From contig NZ_CP067420.1 in the NCBI RefSeq assembly GCF_016653635.2, forward strand, positions 51,001 to 115,000: a DNA stretch of 64,000 nucleotides, written 5' to 3'. Shown in pieces: positions 11,704-20,081 of the stretch. Position 1 is the stretch's first letter. Every line of letters starts with the position of its first letter. The position numbers were made by a program, and so were the translations under genes. Source of the DNA: Skermanella sp. TT6 (GTDB taxonomy: Bacteria; Pseudomonadota; Alphaproteobacteria; Azospirillales; Azospirillaceae). The notes under the pieces are model-generated. The model made no database searches, was not told the DNA's origin, and saw only the letters and a program-made list of their open reading frames with translations.

Positions 11704-11852
11704 GGTCTTCTCTTGTAGCCCCTCGGGATGAATTGGAAAGGATATTACACAGAGCACTGGTTTACGCCAAGACAGAGCCGTCTTACAAGTGCGAAACTTT
11801 ATAATAGGCGGATTGTGCTATCGACGCCCCCGGTCAGCAACCACGAAGGCCC

Positions 11853-12851
11853 GTGATCGTGCAAAATCTCACCTGCTGGGTCGTCACCGACGGCAAGGCC
11901 GGCATGGAAAACCAGTGCATCGGACTGGCCGAGGCGGTGGGGCTTCCGCCCATCGTCAAGCGCGTGACCCTGCGCAGCCCCTGGCGCCAGCTCAGCCCCT
12001 TCTTCCGGCTGGGGCCGAGGCATTCGACCGCGCCCGGCAGCGACGCGCTGGAGCCGCCGTGGCCCGACCTGCTGATCACGTCGGGCCGCGCCGGCGTCAC
12101 GCCGGCCCTGGGCGTGCGCCGGGCCAGCAGGGGCAAGACCTTCGCGGTCCATATCCAGGACCCCCAGATCCCGCCCCGCCTGCTCGACCTGGTGGTGGTG
12201 CCGCAGCACGACAAGCTGCGCGGCCCCAACGTGATCACCACGCGCGGCGCGCTTCACATGGTCACGCCGGCCAAGCTGGCCGATGCGGCGGCCCGGATGG
12301 GGCCGGCCTACGGGCATCTGCCCCATCCGCGCATCGCGGTACTGATCGGCGGGACCAACAAGCTGTTCCGCATGACCCCGGTGATCATGGGCGACGTGGC
12401 GGAGAAGCTGGCCAACCTCGCCAAGTGCCACGGCGCCGGGCTGCTGGTGACGCCGTCGCGCCGGACCGGCGCCGACAACGAGGCGATCCTACGCGCCCGC
12501 ATGGCCGACGTGCCGTCGGTCGTCTGGGACGGGCAGGGCGAGAACCCGTATTTCGCGTTCCTGGCCCTGGCCGACGTGATCGTCGTGACCAGCGACAGCG
12601 TGTCCATGGTGTCGGAGGCCTGCTCGACCGGCAAGCCGGTCTACATCATCGAGCTGGACGGCGGCTCGCCCAAGTTCCAGACCTTCCACCAGGCCCTGAA
12701 GGATGCCGGCATCATCCGGACCTTCACCGGCGAGCTGGACCACTGGACCTACAGGCCGCTCGACGACACCGCCATGGTCGGCGCCGAGATCCGCCGCCGG
12801 ATCGAGGCGCGGACCGGCCAGCGGATCGAGCCTCCGCAGCCCGCCGGTTGA
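11853..12851 (+). CDS. ELM1/GtrOC1 family protein (mitochondrial fission ELM1-like)
   Basis: The 332-residue protein begins WVVTDGKAGMENQCIGLAEA, the signature of the ELM1 family, named after a plant mitochondrial fission factor and common in alphaproteobacteria. Later motifs include LITSGRAG, VAVLIGGTNKLFRM and VTSDSVSMVSEACSTGKPVY. These resemble the UDP-binding C-terminal half of GT-B glycosyltransferases, so a sugar-nucleotide role in envelope synthesis is plausible. The start is GTG at 11853. trxB follows 83 bases downstream. No bacterial function is firmly established for the family. Confidence 0.85.
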   Translation: MIVQNLTCWVVTDGKAGMENQCIGLAEAVGLPPIVKRVTLRSPWRQLSPFFRLGPRHSTAPGSDALEPPWPDLLITSGRAGVTPALGVRRASRGKTFAVHIQDPQIPPRLLDLVVVPQHDKLRGPNVITTRGALHMVTPAKLADAAARMGPAYGHLPHPRIAVLIGGTNKLFRMTPVIMGDVAEKLANLAKCHGAGLLVTPSRRTGADNEAILRARMADVPSVVWDGQGENPYFAFLALADVIVVTSDSVSMVSEACSTGKPVYIIELDGGSPKFQTFHQALKDAGIIRTFTGELDHWTYRPLDDTAMVGAEIRRRIEARTGQRIEPPQPAG

Positions 12852-12934
12852 CGCTGAAGCGGCGTCGGCCCATGTTCACACCGATCATGTTCAGCCGGAT
12901 ACAGCGAACCCATTCCAGCCGAGGCCAGCAGCCT

Positions 12935-13948
12935 ATGCCCGCTCACCATCATTCCAAGGTCCTGATCATCGGCGCCGGCCCGGCCGGCTACACCGCCGCG
13001 ATCTATGCCGCCCGCGCCAACCTGAAGCCGATCCTGGTGCAGGGGCTCCAGCCGGGCGGCCAGCTGACGATCACGACCGACGTGGAGAACTATCCCGGGT
13101 TCGCCGACGTCATCCAGGGACCCTGGCTGATGGAGCAGATGCAGCGCCAGGCCGAGCATGTCGGGACCGAGATGTTCTTCGACGTGATCACCGAGGTCGA
13201 CTTCACCCAGCGCCCGTTCCGGGCCAAGGCCGACAGCGGCGACCTCTTCACCGGCGACACCGTGATCATCGCGACCGGCGCCCAGGCGCGCTGGCTGGGG
13301 CTGGAGAGCGAGCGCACCTTCGCCGGAGCCGGCGTCTCCGCCTGCGCCACCTGCGACGGATTCTTCTTCCGCGGCAAGGAGATAGCGCTGGTCGGCGGCG
13401 GCAACACCGCGGTCGAGGAGGCGCTGTACCTGACCAACCACGCCTCCAAGGTCACCGTGATCCACCGGCGCGACTCGTTCCGCGCGGAGAAGATCATGCA
13501 GGAGCGGCTGTTCCGCAATCCCAAGATCCAGGTGGTCTGGGACACCGTGGTGGACGAGATCCTGGGCGAGGGCGGCGACGACCGGCCCAAGGCGGTGACG
13601 GGGCTGAAGCTGCGCAACGTCAAGACCGGCGACGTCTCGACCCTGCCGGTCGAGGGCGTGTTCATCGCGATCGGCCATGATCCGGCGACCAAGGTCTTCC
13701 AGGGCAAGGTCAACACCGATCCGGAAGGCTATATCCTGACCGCCCCGGATTCGACCGCAACCAACGTGCCCGGCGTGTTCGCCGCCGGCGACGTCAAGGA
13801 CAAGGTCTACCGCCAGGCGGTGACGGCGGCCGGCATGGGCTGCATGGCGGCGCTGGAGGCGGAGAAGTTCCTGGCCCAGTCCGAGGGATCGCCCGAGGAG
13901 GCGCTCCGCGAGGCGACGACCACCCAGATGATCGGCGCCTGGGACTGA
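12935..13948 (+). CDS. trxB: Thioredoxin-disulfide reductase
   Basis: TrxB uses NADPH and FAD to reduce thioredoxin. The 337-residue protein has the FAD motif IIGAGPAGYTAAIYAAR (from residue 11), the redox-active CATC at residues 137-140, the NADPH motif VGGGNTAVEEALYL and the C-terminal FAD motif GVFAAGDVKDKVYRQ. The ATG at 12935 gives the family N-terminus; the same frame runs far upstream through the ELM1 gene, but that part is a shadow. It lies on the same strand as the ELM1-family gene and may share its transcript. Confidence 0.97.
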   Translation: MPAHHHSKVLIIGAGPAGYTAAIYAARANLKPILVQGLQPGGQLTITTDVENYPGFADVIQGPWLMEQMQRQAEHVGTEMFFDVITEVDFTQRPFRAKADSGDLFTGDTVIIATGAQARWLGLESERTFAGAGVSACATCDGFFFRGKEIALVGGGNTAVEEALYLTNHASKVTVIHRRDSFRAEKIMQERLFRNPKIQVVWDTVVDEILGEGGDDRPKAVTGLKLRNVKTGDVSTLPVEGVFIAIGHDPATKVFQGKVNTDPEGYILTAPDSTATNVPGVFAAGDVKDKVYRQAVTAAGMGCMAALEAEKFLAQSEGSPEEALREATTTQMIGAWD

Positions 13949-13963
13949 ATTCGCCGCCTGGGA

Positions 13964-14015
13964 CAGCCGCCGCTCGGGTTTCCGGGGCCGGACTCCGGCA
14001 TTTTCGCGGCGGCTG
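13964..14015 (+). terminator. Nested hairpins after trxB (possible terminator)
   Basis: An outer perfect 10-bp stem (CAGCCGCCGC at 13964 with GCGGCGGCTG at 14006) encloses a smaller GCCGG-ACT-CCGGC hairpin followed by ATTTT. The inner hairpin with its short T-run could terminate trxB. The two stems could also be alternative folds. Confidence 0.45.
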
Positions 14016-14157
14016 CCCGTTATTCGTGCTCTTTCGATCCTAACGACCGTGGCCTTGATGTACGTCGCGGTATATCATCGTACGGTCTGCGCATTCCGCG
14101 GACCAAGATGACGCGACGGTCGGACATCATTCCGCCCGCCGATGAACGGGACGTTTC

Positions 14158-15048
14158 ATGGACTGGGATAAGCTTCGGGTCTTTCACGCCGTGGCCGAAG
14201 CCGGCAGCTTCACTCATGCCGGCGAAAGCCTGAATTTAAGTCAATCCGCGGTCAGCCGCCAGATCAGCGCGCTCGAGGAAAGCCTGAACGTGCCGCTGTT
14301 CCATCGGCACGCCCGCGGGCTGATCCTGACCGAGCAGGGCGACCTGCTCTACCAGACCGCGCGCGACGTCTTCGCCAAGCTGTCGATGACCGAGGCGATG
14401 CTGACGGAGAGCCGCGAGCACCCCAAGGGTCCGCTGAAGATCACCACCACGGTGGCCTTCGGGACGACCTGGCTGACCCCGCGCGCCCGCGAGTTCCTGC
14501 AGATCTACCCGGAGATCCAGCTCACCCTCCTCCTGGACGACACCGAGCTCGACCTGGGCATGCGCGAGGCGGACATCGCGATCCGCATGACCTCGCCGCG
14601 CCAGCCCGACCTGATCCAGCGTCACCTGATGACGATACGGTTCCATGTCTACGGCCATGTCAGCTATCTCAAGCGGAAGGGCGTGCCCAAGACGGTCCAG
14701 GACTTGGACAACCACGACCTGATCGCCTACCCCTCGGACATGCGGGCGCCCATCACCAACATCAACTGGCTGCTGGACGCCGGCGATCCGCCCCAGGGGA
14801 CCCGCAGTCCCATCATGCGCGTCAACAATGTATACGCGATCTTCAAGGCGGTGGAGAGCGGTCTGGGCATGGCCGCCCTGCCGGATTACATGGTCGAGGG
14901 CAGCCGCGACATCGTGCGTGTGCTGCCCGAGCTGAACGGCCCCACGGTCGAGACCTATTTCGTCTATGCCGAGGAACTGCGCCATTCCAAGCGCATCGCC
15001 GTGTTCCGTGACTTCCTGGTGCGCAAAGTGGCGGAGACGACGTTCTGA
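14158..15048 (+). CDS. LysR family transcriptional regulator, VtlR/LsrB-like
   Basis: The 296-residue product has a typical LysR layout: an N-terminal winged helix (residues 1-65, MDWDKLRVFHAVAEAGSFTH then LNLSQSAVSRQISALEESL) and a periplasmic-binding-fold effector domain (about 90-290). The MDWDKLR opening and strong similarity pattern (FHRHARGLILTEQGDLLYQT) are those of the VtlR/LsrB group of alphaproteobacteria. VtlR activates the AbcR small RNA gene that lies beside it in several species, and a matching RNA candidate is found just downstream here. The effector is unknown. Confidence 0.88.
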   Translation: MDWDKLRVFHAVAEAGSFTHAGESLNLSQSAVSRQISALEESLNVPLFHRHARGLILTEQGDLLYQTARDVFAKLSMTEAMLTESREHPKGPLKITTTVAFGTTWLTPRAREFLQIYPEIQLTLLLDDTELDLGMREADIAIRMTSPRQPDLIQRHLMTIRFHVYGHVSYLKRKGVPKTVQDLDNHDLIAYPSDMRAPITNINWLLDAGDPPQGTRSPIMRVNNVYAIFKAVESGLGMAALPDYMVEGSRDIVRVLPELNGPTVETYFVYAEELRHSKRIAVFRDFLVRKVAETTF

Positions 15049-15164
15049 ACAGATCGTTGCATATCAAAGCCATGCGGAGGTTGCATGGGCGCTTCCTTGA
15101 ATTATGCATGGAATTCGGGCAGCGGATGACCAAATAATCATCCGGCGGTGTTGCGATGCAATAT

Positions 15165-15281
15165 CCGCTGTTTCGCTCCGGATCTCGGTCCGGGGTTGGG
15201 TCTTCGGACCCGCGTCTCCCAGACGTGAAGCCTCCCTGTTCAACTCGCCCGCAAGTCATTCGATTTGCGGGCGTTCTTTTT
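15165..15281 (+). ncRNA. abcR: AbcR-like (alpha-r15 type) small RNA candidate downstream of the vtlR-like gene
   Basis: The 3' end is well defined: a 12-bp stem beginning CGCCCGCAA (15246) and ending TTGCGGGCG (15273), followed by TTCTTTTT. Just before it is CCTCCCTGTT (15231-15240), an anti-Shine-Dalgarno CUCCC motif like the one AbcR RNAs use to pair with ABC-transporter mRNAs. Further upstream a hairpin GGGTC-TTCG-GACCC is visible. The 5' end is not determined; 15165 is set by the ~115-base length usual for the family. Location next to a VtlR-like regulator is the known arrangement. No ORF occupies the region. Confidence 0.62.
15246..15281 (+). terminator. Rho-independent terminator of the AbcR-like RNA
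   Basis: A nine-base perfect GC-rich stem (CGCCCGCAA with TTGCGGGCG), extended by three further pairs around an ATTC loop, is followed by TTCTTTTT. It would also stop read-through from the LysR gene. Confidence 0.88.
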
Positions 15282-15311
15282 GGCCGGGACGCGCACCTTC
15301 CGTCGGCGGAT

Positions 15312-15791
15312 TTATTCGTAGATGCCGATATAGGCCACCAGATCCTTGCCCGGGACCCGCTTCACGAAGGAGGTCTTGGGTTCGATGCGGTTGGAAACCG
15401 GGTTGAGCCAGCGATAGCTGACCCAGCCGTGGCCGCTTTCCTGCGCGACCTTCAGGATGTCCTTGACCATGAAGCGGCCGTCGGCGTCCTTCAGGTTGAC
15501 CACGTTCTGGCCGACTCCGGCCGGGCGGGGAGGGTAGGCCAGCCATGTGCCGGTGAAATCGATCACGTTGACATAGATCTCCCCGAAGCGGAATTCGCCG
15601 GCCCGGTTGAAGGCCTCGCGAGCGGCTTCGATCCCCTGGGACTCGATCAGCGCGGCGGCCTTCAGCGTCAGCGCCTCCACCTCGTCGCGAGTCGGCTTGC
15701 CGGGATCCGCGCCGGCAACGCCCGTCAGCATCAGGAGGATGGCCCCGACCAGGGCGATCCTGCCGCTCCATCCCGCGATGAGCAAGCGCAT
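15312..15791 (-). CDS. Exported Cache-domain protein
   Basis: The 159-residue product starts with a basic region and hydrophobic segment (IALVGAILLMLTGVAG, residues 12-27) ending in a likely AGA-DP signal peptidase site. The remainder is a single small Cache (sCache_2-like) sensor domain: an N-terminal long helix (EVEALTLKAAALIESQG), the family stretch GEFRFGEIYVNVIDFTGTWLAYPP, then DGRFMVKDILKVAQESGHGWVSYRW and the closing KRVPGKDLVAYIGIY. Stand-alone secreted Cache proteins are common beside sensory loci, but the ligand is unknown. It is convergent with the AbcR-like RNA. Confidence 0.8.
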   Translation of the reverse strand: MRLLIAGWSGRIALVGAILLMLTGVAGADPGKPTRDEVEALTLKAAALIESQGIEAAREAFNRAGEFRFGEIYVNVIDFTGTWLAYPPRPAGVGQNVVNLKDADGRFMVKDILKVAQESGHGWVSYRWLNPVSNRIEPKTSFVKRVPGKDLVAYIGIYE

Positions 15792-15831
15792 GATTATTCC
15801 CCCGGTCGGGTTGGCTTATGTCGCGAGTACA

Positions 15832-15860
15832 GCTATCGATATCAAAGGCGGGGCTGTCAA
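15832..15860 (-). promoter_or_regulatory. Candidate sigma-70 promoter of the Cache-domain gene
   Basis: On the minus strand TTGACA (15860-15855) is followed after exactly 17 bases by GATAGC (15837-15832). The -35 box is perfect and the -10 box weak. Transcription would begin about 34 bases before the start codon of the exported Cache protein. Confidence 0.45.
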
Positions 15861-16119
15861 CGGGGATAAGTGCCGCAGCCCGCCGGCAAGAATAGACAGA
15901 ACATTTGGTATAGTTTGCAAAAGACATCGCCGGCGCGCGGGACTGTCGCATCACTTCGGCGGTGCAGCATGCTCTTTTTCGTGGACAGCCATCGGCGGCG
16001 GGAGGACGATCGGTCGTACCGATACGCTAGCGGGTCGACGACGTCCACGGCCGTCGTTCCAAGACAGGCCGAGCCCGCGGACGCCCCCGATCCGTCAAAA
16101 CGGTAGTGGGAGGTTCCGA
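15861..16119. other. Intergenic region between the Cache gene and the EF-G-like gene; no gene seen
   Basis: The wider gap is 328 bases (15792-16119). Apart from the candidate promoter on its left and a GGGAGG ribosome site at 16108-16113 on its right, I see no conserved ORF, RNA gene or strong hairpin. Its base composition is less GC-rich than the flanking genes, consistent with a divergent promoter region. Confidence 0.5.
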
Positions 16120-18165
16120 ATGCCAAGCACCAGAATTGCGGGGCCACGTTGCGCCGCCCTCGTCGGCCCCTATCTCAGCGGCAAGACCACCTTGATGGAA
16201 AGCCTGCTGTTCGCCGCGGGCGCCGTCACCCGCAAAGGCAGCGTCAAGGACGGCAATACCGTGGGCGACAGCGCGCCGGAAGCGCGCGCCCGCAAGATGA
16301 GCGTCGAGGTCGGGCTGGCCAGCGCGGACTATCTCGGCGAGCGCTGGACGTTCCTCGACTGCCCCGGCTCGGTCGAGCTGTCCGCGGAGGGCCAGTCGGC
16401 CCTGATGGTCGCGGACGTCGCGGTCGTCGTGTGCGAGCCGACGGCGGACAAGGCGCCGATGCTGGCCCCCCTGTTCAAGTTCCTCGACGACAACGGCATC
16501 CCGCACATGCTGTTCGTCAACAAGGTGGATTCCATGGGCACCCAGGACGTCCGGGTGCGCGACCTGATGCAGGCGCTCCAGGCCGCCTCGACCCGCCCGC
16601 TGGTGCTCCGCCAGGTGCCGATCCGCGAGGGCGACACGGTCACCGGCTGCGTCGACCTGGTCAGCGAACGGGCCTACCACTACAACCCCCACGCCCCTTC
16701 CAACCTGGTCCAGGTGCCCGACACGGTGCGCGAGCGCGAGCAGGCGGCCCGGCAGGAACTGCTGGAAGCGCTGGCCGATTTCGACGACAGCCTGCTGGAG
16801 CAGCTCCTGGAGGACGTGGCGCCGGACAAGGAGGAGGTCTACCGGCAACTCGCCAAGGACCTGGCGTCCGACCTGATCGTCCCGGTCTTCATCGGCTCGG
16901 CGGAGAACGACAACGGAGTCCGGCGCCTGCTGAAGGCGCTGCGCCACGAGACGCCCGAGGCCGCCGCCACGGCGGCCCGGCTGGAGATCCCCCTGGCGGC
17001 GGGCGCGGTGGCGCAGGTCTTCAAGACCTACCACGCGCCGCACGCCGGCAAGCTCAGCTTCTCCAGGGTCTGGAAGGGCGAGGTCACCGACGGCATGACC
17101 CTCGGCGGCGACCGGGTCAGCGGCATCTACCGCATGCACGGGCACGAGCAGCACAAGCAGCCGGCGGCGGCAACCGGCGAAGTCGTGGCGTTCGGCCGCA
17201 TGGATCATGTGACGACCGGCGACGTGCTCGACGACCAGGGCGGCCGGATCCGGACGCCGCTGTGGCCGGCGCCGCCGTCGCCGGTCTATTCCGCCGCGAT
17301 CTCGGCCGAGCAGCGCAACGACGAGGTCAAGCTGAGCGCGGCCTTGGCCAAGCTGACCGAGGAGGATCCGTCCTTGTCGGTCAACCAGAACGCCGATACC
17401 GGCGAGATCGTGCTCTGGGGCCAGGGCGACATCCATCTCCAGCTCGCCATGGACCGCCTGCGCAGCAAGTACAACCTGCCGGTCCGTTCGCGGGCGCCGC
17501 AGGTGGCCTACCGGGAGACGATCCGCAAGGGAACGGCTCAGCATGCCCGCTTCAAGCGGCAGACCGGCGGCCACGGCCAGTTCGCCGACGTGCATGTGGA
17601 AGTCAGGCCGCTGCCGCGCGGCGGCGGGTTCGTGTTCGACGAGAAGGTGGTCGGCGGCGTGGTGCCGCGCCAGTTCATCCCGGCGGTGGAGGCCGGCGTG
17701 AGGGAATACCTGGCGCAGGGGCCGCTGGGCTTCCCGGTGGTCGACGTCGCGGTGACCCTGACCGGCGGCCAGTTCCACGCCGTGGACAGCAGCGAGCAGG
17801 CCTTCAAGACGGTCGGCCGCATGGCCATGACCGAGGCGATGCCGAAATGCGATCCCGTGCTGCTGGAGCCGATCCTGCAGGTGACCATCGCCGCTCCGAC
17901 GGAGTTCACGCCCAAGGTGCAGCGGCTGATCACCGGCCGCCGGGGCCAGATCCTGGGCTTCGATGGGCGCGCCGGCTGGGACGGCTGGGACGAGGTCAAG
18001 GCACTCATGCCGGAGGCGGAACTGCGCGACCTGATCGTCGAGCTCCGCTCGTTGACCCTTGGGCTGGGCATCTTCACCGCCAGCTTCGACCATCTGGCGG
18101 AACTGACCGGGCGGTTGGCCGACCGGGCGGTCGAGATGCGCCAGTCGCTGGTGGCGGCGCAGTGA
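16120..18165 (+). CDS. Elongation factor G-like GTPase (EF-G paralogue)
   Basis: The 681-residue protein has the EF-G domain order (G domain, II, III, IV, V), for example TGGHGQFADVHVEVRPL in domain IV and RRGQILGFDGRAGWDGWDEV near domain V. The start at 16120 follows GGGAGG. The GTPase motifs are divergent: the P-loop is GPYLSGKTT (residues 16-24) instead of the usual HVDHGKTT form, and the G3 motif is DCPGS (80-84), where translational GTPases have DTPGH. NKVD (134-137) is intact. The histidine needed for ribosome-stimulated hydrolysis is thus absent. This is the EF-G-like group whose role is unclear, not the housekeeping fusA. Confidence 0.85.
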   Translation: MPSTRIAGPRCAALVGPYLSGKTTLMESLLFAAGAVTRKGSVKDGNTVGDSAPEARARKMSVEVGLASADYLGERWTFLDCPGSVELSAEGQSALMVADVAVVVCEPTADKAPMLAPLFKFLDDNGIPHMLFVNKVDSMGTQDVRVRDLMQALQAASTRPLVLRQVPIREGDTVTGCVDLVSERAYHYNPHAPSNLVQVPDTVREREQAARQELLEALADFDDSLLEQLLEDVAPDKEEVYRQLAKDLASDLIVPVFIGSAENDNGVRRLLKALRHETPEAAATAARLEIPLAAGAVAQVFKTYHAPHAGKLSFSRVWKGEVTDGMTLGGDRVSGIYRMHGHEQHKQPAAATGEVVAFGRMDHVTTGDVLDDQGGRIRTPLWPAPPSPVYSAAISAEQRNDEVKLSAALAKLTEEDPSLSVNQNADTGEIVLWGQGDIHLQLAMDRLRSKYNLPVRSRAPQVAYRETIRKGTAQHARFKRQTGGHGQFADVHVEVRPLPRGGGFVFDEKVVGGVVPRQFIPAVEAGVREYLAQGPLGFPVVDVAVTLTGGQFHAVDSSEQAFKTVGRMAMTEAMPKCDPVLLEPILQVTIAAPTEFTPKVQRLITGRRGQILGFDGRAGWDGWDEVKALMPEAELRDLIVELRSLTLGLGIFTASFDHLAELTGRLADRAVEMRQSLVAAQ

Positions 18166-18321
18166 CGGAACGGCGGGTCCTGCTCCCGGCAAAGGAGTTG
18201 GACCGCCCGGATCCCGCTCGGAAGACGGTGTCCGGACACCGCATGGCTGCGTCAAATGTGCAGGGTCACGGCACCTTTTACCCATTTTCTCGTTGAAGCA
18301 GGGAATCCCGCCTGCCCCGGT

Positions 18322-18349
18322 CCCGTCGCGGCGAATGAGCCGCGACGGG
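18322..18349. other. Perfect 11-bp hairpin upstream of the first dps gene
   Basis: CCCGTCGCGGC and its exact complement enclose the loop GAATGA. No T-run follows, so it is not a standard terminator. It lies 157 bases after the EF-G-like stop and 79 bases before the dps start, with TTGACT immediately after it, and could be a transcript end structure or a regulatory stem. Confidence 0.5.
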
Positions 18350-18427
18350 GTTGACTTGGCCGAGCAGCGGTCAAGTTTGGATTGGCAGGGTGGACAAGTG
18401 AATCCACGATGTTTCAAGGAGAAGACC

Positions 18428-18934
18428 ATGGCGTTCGAAAGTACGACCGCGCAGTCCCATGAACCGATGGCTGTCCATACCGGCATTCCCGAAGACAAGC
18501 GGAAAGCGCTTTCCGACGGCTTGGCGAAGGTGCTGGCGGATACCTATACGCTGCTGGGCAAGACCCATGGCTTTCACTGGAACGTCACCGGCGCCCAGTT
18601 TCACAGCCTCCACGAGATGTTCGAGACGCAGTATACGGACCTGACCACCGCGGTCGACGAGATCGCCGAGCGCATCCGTGCCCTGGGCTATTTCGCGCCG
18701 GGCAGCCTCAGCCAGATCCTGAAGCTGAGCACGATCGAGGACGAGCACGGCGTGCCGGACTCGCGCGGCATGCTGGAGCAGCTGGTGCGCGACAACGAGA
18801 CCGTCACCCAGGCCTGCCGCGCCGTCGTCCAGATCTGCGACGAGGCCAACGACACCGTCACCGAGGACCTGATGAACCATCGCATGGACGCCCATGAAAA
18901 GGCGGCCTGGATGCTTCGTTCGTCCATGAGCTGA
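18428..18934 (+). CDS. dps: Dps family DNA-binding/ferritin-like protein (first copy)
   Basis: Dps assembles into 12-subunit shells that oxidise and store iron and shield DNA in starvation or oxidative stress. The 168-residue protein has the diagnostic ferroxidase segment THGFHWNVTGAQFHSLHEMFE (His50, His62, Glu66) and [12 protein letters not shown], then the C-terminal helix DAHEKAAWMLRSSM. The ATG at 18428 follows an AAGGAG site. The N-terminal 20 residues are short and only weakly basic, so DNA binding is uncertain. A second Dps gene lies 1 kb downstream with a small gene between them. Confidence 0.93.
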   Translation: MAFESTTAQSHEPMAVHTGIPEDKRKALSDGLAKVLADTYTLLGKTHGFHWNVTGAQFHSLHEMFETQYTDLTTAVDEIAERIRALGYFAPGSLSQILKLSTIEDEHGVPDSRGMLEQLVRDNETVTQACRAVVQICDEANDTVTEDLMNHRMDAHEKAAWMLRSSMS

Positions 18935-19003
18935 TCGGGCGAGCCGACCCCCACCCCCGCCGGCGGCATTCGACCGCCGGCGGCCGAAGGAACAGACGAA
19001 TCG

Positions 19004-19285
19004 ATGCCGTTCTTCGTTCTGGAACCCGTGCTCCCCCTGGCCCGCAAATGGGAGCATTACCGCAAGACCCGCCGGCTGATCATCCGCGCGCCGGACGAGG
19101 CGGGAGCGCGCAAGGTCGCGGCCGACCAGGCCGAGCTGGCGGGACGCGAAGGAATGCACCTCCTGCTGCCCGAAGCCGACGAGGACGAGACCCTGGCGAA
19201 CCCCTGGCTCGACCCCGAGACGGCGGCCTGCACGGCGCTCGACCCGGACGGACCGCCCGAAGTGCTGAGCACCCAGGTCGACTGA
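19004..19285 (+). CDS. Small hypothetical protein between two dps genes
   Basis: The 93-residue product starts MPFFVLEPVLPLARKWEHYR. It has a basic first half with a strand-helix pattern (RRLIIRAPDEAGARKVAADQ) and an acidic second half (EADEDETLANPWLDPETAAC). No signal peptide or membrane segment is present. The RLIIRAPDEAGAR stretch resembles small proteins annotated only as hypothetical in related genera. Its position between two Dps paralogues, on the same strand with gaps of 69 and 190 bases, suggests a stress-linked role, which is inference only. Confidence 0.6.
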   Translation: MPFFVLEPVLPLARKWEHYRKTRRLIIRAPDEAGARKVAADQAELAGREGMHLLLPEADEDETLANPWLDPETAACTALDPDGPPEVLSTQVD

Positions 19286-19475
19286 CGGCTTTGCAATGCG
19301 CCGAAATGCAGCAGGCCGCGCCGGATGGTGCAGCGGCTGGATCGTTGCGCCATGCGTTCAGCGCATGCCACGAAGTTTGGAACGATTCTAAAAAGACTGT
19401 TTGCCGGCTCGCGGCCGAAGCCCCACATCTGTGATACGGATCAGGTTCCGATCCGGTTTTCCAGGGGGACGAATA

Positions 19476-19946
19476 ATGCAGATCGATATTGGCATCGCCG
19501 AGAACGACCGTCGCGAGATCGCCGAGGGCCTGTCCCGGCTGCTGGCCGACACCTACACGCTCTATCTGAAGACCCACAGCTTCCACTGGAACGTGACCGG
19601 GCCGATGTTCAACACGCTGCATCTCATGTTCGAGACGCAGTACAACGAGCTGGCCCTGGCGGTCGACCTGATCGCCGAGCGCATCCGCGCCCTGGGCTTC
19701 CCGGCTCCCGGCAGCTACGCCCAGTACTCGGCCCTGACCTCGATCCAGGAGGCGACCGACGTGCCCAAGGCGGAGGAGATGATCCGCCAGCTGGTCGCCG
19801 GCCAGGAAGCGGTGGTGCGCACCGCGCGGTCGGTCTTCCCGGCCGCCGAGAAGGTCGGCGACGAGCCGACGGCCGACCTGCTGACCCAGCGCATGCAGCT
19901 CCACGAGAAGACCGCCTGGATGCTGCGCAGCATGCTGGAAGGCTGA
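19476..19946 (+). CDS. dps: Dps family DNA-binding/ferritin-like protein (second copy)
   Basis: The 156-residue protein is a clear paralogue of the upstream Dps, with the same ferroxidase pattern ([21 protein letters not shown]), [19 protein letters not shown], and the C-terminal [16 protein letters not shown]. It starts at ATG 19476 behind AGGGGG; the frame extends 25 codons further upstream without conservation. It lacks the first copy's N-terminal extension, so the two may differ in DNA binding. A perfect 11-bp hairpin follows the stop codon. Confidence 0.94.
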   Translation: MQIDIGIAENDRREIAEGLSRLLADTYTLYLKTHSFHWNVTGPMFNTLHLMFETQYNELALAVDLIAERIRALGFPAPGSYAQYSALTSIQEATDVPKAEEMIRQLVAGQEAVVRTARSVFPAAEKVGDEPTADLLTQRMQLHEKTAWMLRSMLEG

Positions 19947-19962
19947 GGTCCGTCGGGGTCCC

Positions 19963-19990
19963 GGTGATCGCGCGTCACGGCGCGATCACC
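19963..19990 (+). terminator. Hairpin after the second dps gene (possible terminator)
   Basis: GGTGATCGCGC and its exact complement (19980-19990) form an 11-bp stem around a GTCACG loop, 16 bases after the stop codon. The tail CGAACTTGATTT is only modestly T-rich, so termination efficiency is uncertain. Confidence 0.45.
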
Positions 19991-20081
19991 CGAACTTGAT
20001 TTGCACGCGCACCGCTCCAAGGTCAAATCTGCACGCGACGGGTTTGCGGACCCGAACGCAGATTGCCGAGGAAGGAATGCC

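Noticed and set aside
11789-12934. N-terminal extension of trxB back to 11789
   Set aside because: The frame is open but overlaps the ELM1-family gene entirely and has Arg/Gly/Pro-rich shadow composition; TrxB of normal length starts at 12935.
16027-18498. An 823-codon minus-strand frame across the EF-G-like gene
   Set aside because: It is a shadow of the plus-strand GTPase, with no recognisable motif of its own.
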